Source of the DNA: Chloroflexota bacterium
Lineage (GTDB): Bacteria > Chloroflexota > Limnocylindria > Limnocylindrales > CSP1-4
Length of the DNA: 12,432 nt
NCBI GenBank assembly: GCA_005881055.1
Contig: VBHW01000037.1
Coordinates: 1-12,432 of the forward strand
Direction: 5' to 3'
The position numbers and the translations under genes were made by a program. Below the pieces are notes generated by a model. The model searched no databases and was not told where the DNA came from. It saw nothing but the letters and a program-made list of their open reading frames with translations. Below, one piece after another: positions 7,841 to 12,432 of this stretch. The stretch's first letter is position 1; every line of letters begins with the position of its first letter.

Positions 7841-9541
7841 CTACATCGAGTCCGGGGCCGAGATCCCGAGCAGGCCGAGCGCGTTCGCGAGCGTGATGCG
7901 CGTCGCCTCGGCAAGGGCCAGGCGGCGGCGCGACCGTTCGGGCTCGTCGGAGTCCACGACGCGCGCGTCCCGGTAGAAGGCATGGAACGCCGTCGCGAGG
8001 TCCGTCGCGAACGCGGTCACGCCCTGTGTCTCCCCCGCGGCGACCGCGTCCTCGACGACCTCAGGCAGGCGCACGACCTCGCGGGCGAGGGCAGCCTCGG
8101 GCGCGCCGGCCAGTCCGCCCGCGACGCTGGACGCCGCCGAGAGGCCGGCCTCACGTGCCTTGCGCACGATCGACGCGATGCGGGCGTGGGCGTACTGGAC
8201 GTAGTAGACGGGGTTCTCGGACGACTGCTTCTTGGCGAGCTCGATGTCGAAGTCGATGCCCGACGTGTGACCGCGCGAGGCGAAGAACCAGCGGGCGGCG
8301 TCCACGCCGATCTCTTCGAGGAGCTCGTCGAGCGTGATGAACTCGCCCGACCTCTTGCTCATCGAGATCTCACGCCCGTCGCGAACGAACCGGACCCACG
8401 CAATGAGCATGACCTCGACGGCGTCCCTGTCGAAGCCCATCGCGACCGCCGCGTTGCGGAGTCGCGCCACGGTCCCATGGTGGTCGGCGCCCCACACGTA
8501 GATGAGGCGGTCGAAGCCGCGGCTGAACTTCTCGACGAGGTAGCCGATGTCCGAGCCGAAGTACGTCAGCTCGCCATTCGACCGGCGCACGACGCGGTCC
8601 TTGTCGTCGCCGAAGGCCGTCGACCGGAACCACAGCGCCCCATCCGCTTCGTAGAGGTGCCCTCCCTCGTTGAGCCGCCCGATGGCGCGGTCGACCCACG
8701 CGTCGCGGTGGATCGAGCCCTCCGTCGTCCACCGGTCGAACCGGACGCCCAGCCGCGCGAGGCTCGCCTCGATTCCGGCGCGCACTTCCTCTGACGCCCA
8801 GGTGCCGACGATCCACTCGCGGTCGGCGCCCAGCCCCGAAGCGGACTGCCAGACCTCCTCGGGCATCGCCGCCGCGAGGTCCGCGACGTACGCGCCTCGG
8901 TAGCCGTCCTCCGGTGGCGGAGTGCCCGCACGGTGGGCCGCCACCGAGGAGCCGAGCTGCCGGATCTGCCCGCCGAAGTCGTTGAAGTAGTACTCGCGCG
9001 TCACCGTGTGGCCGCCCGCCTCGAGGACGCGGCAGAGCAGGTCGCCCACGAACGCTCCGCGCGCATTGCCGATGTGCAGGGGCCCGGTCGGGTTGGCCGA
9101 TACGAACTCGACGTCGACCCGCTCCGGCCGCTGGGTCGTCACCCGCCCCCACGCCTGTGGGGCGGCGAGGATCGCGTCGATCGATCGCTCGAGGGCGCCG
9201 TCGGTGAGCCTGACGTTGACGAAGCCGGGAGCCGCGGCAACGGCTTCGGCGATGAGCGGGCCGCCCTCCTCGCCGGGCCCAGAGAGAGCGAGCTCCTCCG
9301 CCAGGACGCCGGCGATCGCCAGGGGCGAGCGGCGGTATGGGCGGGCGAGCTTCATCGCGAGGTTGGTCGACAGGTCGCCGTGCTCGGGGTGCGATGGTCG
9401 CGCGACCTCGACCTCCACGGGCTCGGCGTCCGAAGGCAGCGCCGGCAGCGACCCGGCTGCGATCGCCCGCTCCCAGGCGCGCGTGATCGCGTCCCGGACC
9501 TGGCTGCGGATCGGAGGGATGTGCGTGGTGGAGGTGGTCAT
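7841..9541 (-). CDS. argS: Arginyl-tRNA synthetase
   Basis: A class I aminoacyl-tRNA synthetase charging tRNA-Arg with arginine in the cytosol. It is 566 residues, normal for the family. The N-terminal Arg-tRNA-synthetase domain (about 10-115) includes EVEVARPSHPEHGDLSTNLAM. The catalytic Rossmann fold carries EFVSANPTGPLHIGNARGAF, with the HIGH-type motif HIGN at 156-159, REYYFNDFGGQI and VWGADHHGTVARL. The KMSKS-type loop reads SMSKRSG (393-399), a common ArgS form. The C-terminal DALR anticodon domain follows from about 445 (NPVYYVQYAHARI). The start is ATG 9539-9541, because the reading frame upstream (to 9655) adds 38 unconserved residues. There is no clear Shine-Dalgarno; a TACGAT hexamer 11 bases upstream may be a -10 of a short-leader transcript. 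The gene appears monocistronic and no partner lies on its strand. Confidence 0.97.
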   Translation of the reverse strand: MTTSTTHIPPIRSQVRDAITRAWERAIAAGSLPALPSDAEPVEVEVARPSHPEHGDLSTNLAMKLARPYRRSPLAIAGVLAEELALSGPGEEGGPLIAEAVAAAPGFVNVRLTDGALERSIDAILAAPQAWGRVTTQRPERVDVEFVSANPTGPLHIGNARGAFVGDLLCRVLEAGGHTVTREYYFNDFGGQIRQLGSSVAAHRAGTPPPEDGYRGAYVADLAAAMPEEVWQSASGLGADREWIVGTWASEEVRAGIEASLARLGVRFDRWTTEGSIHRDAWVDRAIGRLNEGGHLYEADGALWFRSTAFGDDKDRVVRRSNGELTYFGSDIGYLVEKFSRGFDRLIYVWGADHHGTVARLRNAAVAMGFDRDAVEVMLIAWVRFVRDGREISMSKRSGEFITLDELLEEIGVDAARWFFASRGHTSGIDFDIELAKKQSSENPVYYVQYAHARIASIVRKAREAGLSAASSVAGGLAGAPEAALAREVVRLPEVVEDAVAAGETQGVTAFATDLATAFHAFYRDARVVDSDEPERSRRRLALAEATRITLANALGLLGISAPDSM

Positions 9542-9682
9542 CGGAGGTTCCCATCGTACCGGCCGGAGGTCGACGAGACGGTCCCAGACCGGCCAAGGAC
9601 CCTGGTACCAGGAGTTCGGTGACGGGCCGCAACGGAGAAGCGTTGCCCGGGTCATACGATGCGGGAGACATCGGTGAGATTG

Positions 9683-9706
9683 GGACTAGTTATTCGCACT
9701 TAGTCC
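9683..9706. repeat. AT-rich inverted repeat, candidate operator
   Basis: GGACTAGT (9683-9690) and ACTTAGTCC (9698-9706) are inverted copies with one extra T, around the loop TATTCGC. TAGT recurs at 9707-9710. The element stands out from the surrounding GC-rich sequence and lies about 115 bp upstream of the surface-protein start, so a regulator site or leader-RNA hairpin is plausible. Confidence 0.55.
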
Positions 9707-9714
9707 TAGTACCT

Positions 9715-9742
9715 TTGCCGGCCTTCGGGGCCGTACTACACT
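9715..9742 (+). promoter_or_regulatory. Possible promoter of the Ig-repeat protein gene
   Basis: TTGCCG (9715-9720) and TACACT (9737-9742) are separated by 16 bp, a weak match to the -35 and -10 consensus. The start would lie about 70 bp upstream of the ATG, leaving a moderate leader. The GC hairpin 9719-9733 sits between the hexamers. Confidence 0.3.
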
Positions 9743-9820
9743 CATCGGGTCCAGTACTCATCTACGGCGAGGGCCGACATCTATCGTCCGTCCGTCTCGG
9801 GGACTCGGGGAGGTCACAAC

Positions 9821-12432
9821 ATGTCTCGGGGATTCTTGCTGCGCCTGAATTCGCGCACCCGGAAGAGCATCACCCTCACGTGGGTGGTGCTCTTCATCTT
9901 GTCGCTGCTTCTGCAGTACACCCAGTTCGCCGCACCGAAGAGCGCGCTGGCGAACGTCGGTGGCTCGACGTTCGAGCTCGATGGCAACATCGCCCATTCG
10001 ACGAGCCACGACTGGGACCAGGTCTACGCCGACTCCCAGAACGGGACGTCGACATCGGGTGCTGACAACATCCAGTTCATCACGGACCTGGTCAACACGA
10101 CCGCCGACGACATCTTCACCGGCGGCGGCTCCAAGGACCAGCAGCTCCTCCAGGGCGGACCCTGGCTCTGGACGACGTCGAAGCCACAACCGAAGGACGA
10201 CATCATCCACGCGTTCGCGGCGGCGTATACCGTCGGCAGCGACACGATCGCCTACTTCGGCCTCGACAAATACGAAGTCGACGGAGATAACCAGGTCGGC
10301 TTCTGGTTCTTCAAGAACGCGATCGGCAAGACGAACACGAGCTCGCAGGGTGGCTTCAAGTTCAGCGGCGAGCACGCGGTCGGCGACATCCTCGTCCTCT
10401 CCGACTACACGAACGGCGGCTCGGTCCCGAACTTCACCGTCTACAAGTGGGTCGGTTCGGGCGGCTCGAACGGCAGCCTCGACCTCGTCGCGAACACGGG
10501 CGAGTGCGACGGCACGAACCAGGTTGGCTGCGGCAAGACCAACAGCGCCGAGTTCACGAGCTCGGCCTGGCCGTACCAGAACCGGGACGTCGACGCCCAG
10601 GTCTATCCGCCCGGCGGCCTCTTCGAGGGCGGCCTGAATCTCACCGAGCTCGGGCTCGACACGGGCTGTTTCACGAGCTTCCTCGCCGAGACCCGCTCGT
10701 CGCAGTCGGTGACCGCGACGCTGTCGGACTTCGCGCTCGGCAACTTCTCCTTCTGCGTGACGCCGAACATGTCGACGAGCGTCAGCGACTCCTCGATCAC
10801 GATCGGCGGGTCGGTGACGGACACGGCGACCCTGACCGGCACCAAGGGCACCCCGACCGGGACGATCAAGTTCTTCGTCTGCGGCCCATCGGGCTCGAAT
10901 CCCGACTGCACGAGCGGCGGGACGCAGGTGGGCGGCACGAAGACGCTCTCCGGCGGTGCGGCGGTCTCCGATGCATTCACGCCGGACGCGCCCGGCCACT
11001 ACTGCTTCAGGGCGGAGTACTCGCCGGCGACGGGGTCGCACTACCTCGCCACGTCACACACGAACCTGACGACCGAGTGCTTCAACGTCGCGAAGAAGCA
11101 GCCGGCGATCAGCACGACGGCCTCGGCGGCGGTCCAGATCGGGCAGACGATCAATGACATCGCGCACCTGAGCGGCGGCCTCAACCCGACCGGCTCCATC
11201 ACCTTCAACCTGTACGGCCCGAACGACACGAACTGCTCCGGCAGCGTCGTGTTCACGAACACGAAGACCGTCAACGGCAACGGCGACTACACGTCGAACA
11301 ATTACACGACGACGGCCGCCGGCACCTTCCGGTGGATCGCGAGCTATAGCGGCGACACGAATAACTCGCCGGTCAGCGGTTCGTGCAACGACGCCGACGA
11401 GAACGTCGTCATCGGCAAGCTTCAGCCAGCGATCAGCACGACCGCCTCCGGCGACGTGACGATCGACGGCTCCGTCCATGACGTCGCACACCTGAGCGGC
11501 GCCACCGCCAATGCGGGCGGCACGATCACGTTCAAGCTCTACGGCCCGGACGACGCGACCTGCGCCAACGCGGCGGTCTTCACGACGACCAAGGCCGTGA
11601 GTGGCAACGGCGACTACACGTCGGCGAACTTCGTGCCGACGGCGGTCGGGACGTATCGCTGGATCGCCAGCTACGGCGGCGACGCGAACAACCTGCCCGT
11701 CTCCGGCGCGTGCAACAACGACAACGAGTCGGTCGTGGTCAACAAGGCGAATCCGACCATCACGACGAGCCTCGTCGGCGGTGGCCAGAGCGGCGCCTCG
11801 ATCACCGTGAGCCTGGGCACTGCGGTCCACGACACGTCGACGCTCCATGACGCCTCGGCGAACGCGGGCGGCACGGTCACCTACACCGTCTACAGCGACG
11901 ACACCTGCGACACGTTCTTCGCCGCCGCGGGCACGAAGACCGTCGTGAACGGTGTGGTCCCCAACTCCGATGCGATCACCTTCAACCACGCCGGCGTCTT
12001 CTACTGGCAGGCGACGTACAGCGGTGACGCGAACAACAACGGCGCCACGAGCTCGTGCAACAGCGAGATCGTGACCGTCGAGCAGAACATCCCGCAGATC
12101 TCCACGACCGCGTCGGGCAACGTCACGGTCGGCGGCTCGATCAGCGACGTCGCGCACCTGTCTGGCACGTTCAACGGCACCGGGACGATCACGTTCAAGC
12201 TGTACGGCCCGAACGACGTCAACTGCACCGGCGATCCCATCCACACGAGCACGGCCACGGTCAACGGCAACGGTGACTACAGCTCGGGCAGCTTCCCAAC
12301 GGGCGCGGCCGGAACGTATCGCTGGGTCGCCAGCTACAGCGGTGACGAGAACAACGCCGCCGTCAGTGGCGCGTGCAACGACGAGAACGAGTCCGTGGTG
12401 GTCAGCCCGGCCAAGCCGGCGATCAGCACGAC
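9821..12432 (+). CDS. Secreted multi-Ig-like-repeat surface protein, 3' truncated
   Basis: The frame is open to the window edge, with at least 870 residues visible. A Shine-Dalgarno GGGGAGG sits seven bases before the ATG. Residues 1-44 form a signal peptide: basic RTRK, then hydrophobic WVVLFILSLLLQY, with likely cleavage after SALA. Residues 45 to about 315 form a globular domain marked by DNIFTGGGSKD-like DDIFTGGGSKD, KDDIIHAFAAAY, FGLDKYEVDG, GFWFFKN, GDILVLSDYTNGG, TVYKWVG, LFEGGLNLTELGL and FLAETRSSQSVTATLSDF. This block recurs ahead of Ig-like or prealbumin-like repeats in high-GC Gram-positive-type surface proteins. Tandem Ig-like modules follow from residue 317. It is probably an adhesin or cell-surface structural protein. 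The anchor, if any, lies beyond the window. Third-position GC is like its neighbours, so there is no sign of recent foreign origin. Confidence 0.88.
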   Translation, partial: MSRGFLLRLNSRTRKSITLTWVVLFILSLLLQYTQFAAPKSALANVGGSTFELDGNIAHSTSHDWDQVYADSQNGTSTSGADNIQFITDLVNTTADDIFTGGGSKDQQLLQGGPWLWTTSKPQPKDDIIHAFAAAYTVGSDTIAYFGLDKYEVDGDNQVGFWFFKNAIGKTNTSSQGGFKFSGEHAVGDILVLSDYTNGGSVPNFTVYKWVGSGGSNGSLDLVANTGECDGTNQVGCGKTNSAEFTSSAWPYQNRDVDAQVYPPGGLFEGGLNLTELGLDTGCFTSFLAETRSSQSVTATLSDFALGNFSFCVTPNMSTSVSDSSITIGGSVTDTATLTGTKGTPTGTIKFFVCGPSGSNPDCTSGGTQVGGTKTLSGGAAVSDAFTPDAPGHYCFRAEYSPATGSHYLATSHTNLTTECFNVAKKQPAISTTASAAVQIGQTINDIAHLSGGLNPTGSITFNLYGPNDTNCSGSVVFTNTKTVNGNGDYTSNNYTTTAAGTFRWIASYSGDTNNSPVSGSCNDADENVVIGKLQPAISTTASGDVTIDGSVHDVAHLSGATANAGGTITFKLYGPDDATCANAAVFTTTKAVSGNGDYTSANFVPTAVGTYRWIASYGGDANNLPVSGACNNDNESVVVNKANPTITTSLVGGGQSGASITVSLGTAVHDTSTLHDASANAGGTVTYTVYSDDTCDTFFAAAGTKTVVNGVVPNSDAITFNHAGVFYWQATYSGDANNNGATSSCNSEIVTVEQNIPQISTTASGNVTVGGSISDVAHLSGTFNGTGTITFKLYGPNDVNCTGDPIHTSTATVNGNGDYSSGSFPTGAAGTYRWVASYSGDENNAAVSGACNDENESVVVSPAKPAIST
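10769..11092 (+). repeat. Ig-like module 1 (divergent), residues 317-424
   Basis: The first module keeps the pattern SITIGGSVTDTATLTG...GTIKFFVCGP...CFRAEYSP but not the exact wording of later modules. It carries four or more cysteines and a longer insertion (GSNPDCTSGGTQVGG). It is probably the founder or boundary copy. Confidence 0.75.
11093..11416 (+). repeat. Ig-like module 2, 108 residues
   Basis: Residues 425-532. The core pattern is PAISTTAS, IAHLSGG, GSITFNLYGPND, VNGNGDY, GTFRWIASYSGD and SGSCNDADE. One cysteine follows the LYGP strand and one lies in the closing loop, a probable disulfide of the fold. Confidence 0.85.
11417..11743 (+). repeat. Ig-like module 3, 109 residues
   Basis: Residues 533-641. 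Same pattern: PAISTTASG, VAHLSGA, GTITFKLYGPDD, VSGNGDY, GTYRWIASYGGD and SGACNNDNE. Closely similar to modules 2 and 5 at both protein and DNA level, with the same cysteine pair. Confidence 0.85.
11744..12082 (+). repeat. Ig-like module 4, diverged, 113 residues
   Basis: Residues 642-754. It retains PTITTS, AVHDTSTLHDA, GGTVTYTVYSDDTC, GVFYWQATYSGDANN and SSCNSE, but lacks LYGP and NGNGDY and carries a small insertion near its start. It is an older or independently evolving copy between two very similar ones, with the cysteine pair kept. Confidence 0.8.
12083..12406 (+). repeat. Ig-like module 5, 108 residues
   Basis: Residues 755-862: QISTTASG, VAHLSGT, GTITFKLYGPND, VNGNGDY, GTYRWVASYSGD, SGACNDENE. 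A sixth module begins at 12407 (PAKPAIST) and is cut by the window edge, so the array continues. Confidence 0.85.

Larger units (their letters stand above)
9542..9820. other. Divergent argS / Ig-repeat protein intergenic region
   Basis: These 279 bp carry the control sequences of the two divergent genes. From the left: TACGAT-type promoter elements for argS on the minus strand, an AT-rich inverted repeat (9683-9706), a short GC stem with a TTCGG loop (9719-9733), a possible promoter (9715-9742) and the Shine-Dalgarno GGGGAGG (9807-9813) seven bases before the ATG at 9821. No coding sequence is evident. Confidence 0.6.

Noticed and set aside
9542..9660. Possible T-box riboswitch upstream of argS (TGGTACC on the minus strand)
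   Set aside because: The conserved T-box context around TGGNACC is not present, and I could not find a stem I specifier region or a clear terminator/antiterminator pair.
8370..9671. 433-codon minus-strand frame inside argS
   Set aside because: Same strand but different frame from argS; Arg/Gly/Pro-rich shadow with no domain.
11054..12244. 396-codon minus-strand frame antisense to the Ig repeats
   Set aside because: Its periodic sequence is just the reverse image of the repeated modules; no start signal or family match.

Overview
The window is a very GC-rich bacterial chromosomal segment (near 70% GC by eye, with strong G/C preference at third codon positions). It reads as ordinary chromosome of a high-GC Chloroflexota or Actinobacteriota-like organism. 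I lean towards Chloroflexota (Limnocylindria-like), based on the type of lipoprotein metallopeptidase, the UlaG-like protein and the Ig-repeat surface protein; this is inference, not proof. I see no tRNA, rRNA, CRISPR array, insertion sequence or phage gene.

Positions 3-5460 hold a histidine-degradation (hut) neighbourhood. It contains a 5'-truncated urocanase (hutU), glutamate formimidoyltransferase (ftcD-type, N-terminal domain only) and imidazolonepropionase (hutI). Together they convert urocanate to imidazolonepropionate, then N-formimino-glutamate, then glutamate plus 5-formimino-tetrahydrofolate. Histidine ammonia-lyase and a formimino-THF cyclodeaminase are not in the window. The cluster is split by an MFS exporter on the minus strand between hutU and ftcD. 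The exporter's full-length frame has no ATG/GTG/TTG start and appears to begin at a CTG behind a good Shine-Dalgarno. ftcD and hutI are joined by a perfect 17-bp tandem duplication that creates a six-codon minicistron overlapping the hutI start codon.

Positions 5505-7799 hold a minus-strand UlaG-like metallo-beta-lactamase-fold protein with a degraded metal motif, a 318-bp divergent intergenic region with a perfect 13-bp hairpin, and a plus-strand lipoprotein with an HEFDH metallopeptidase motif. Positions 7841-9541 hold arginyl-tRNA synthetase (argS) on the minus strand.

From 9821 to the right edge runs an open-ended secreted protein: a signal peptide, an N-terminal domain of about 270 residues, and at least five tandem Ig-like modules of about 108-113 residues, most with a conserved cysteine pair. 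It is preceded by a 279-bp intergenic region with an unusually AT-rich inverted repeat. I do not see a clear novel multi-gene system. The most unusual items are the CTG start, the duplicated hutI leader, the degenerate MBL protein, the HEFDH lipoprotein and the Ig-repeat protein with its upstream repeat.
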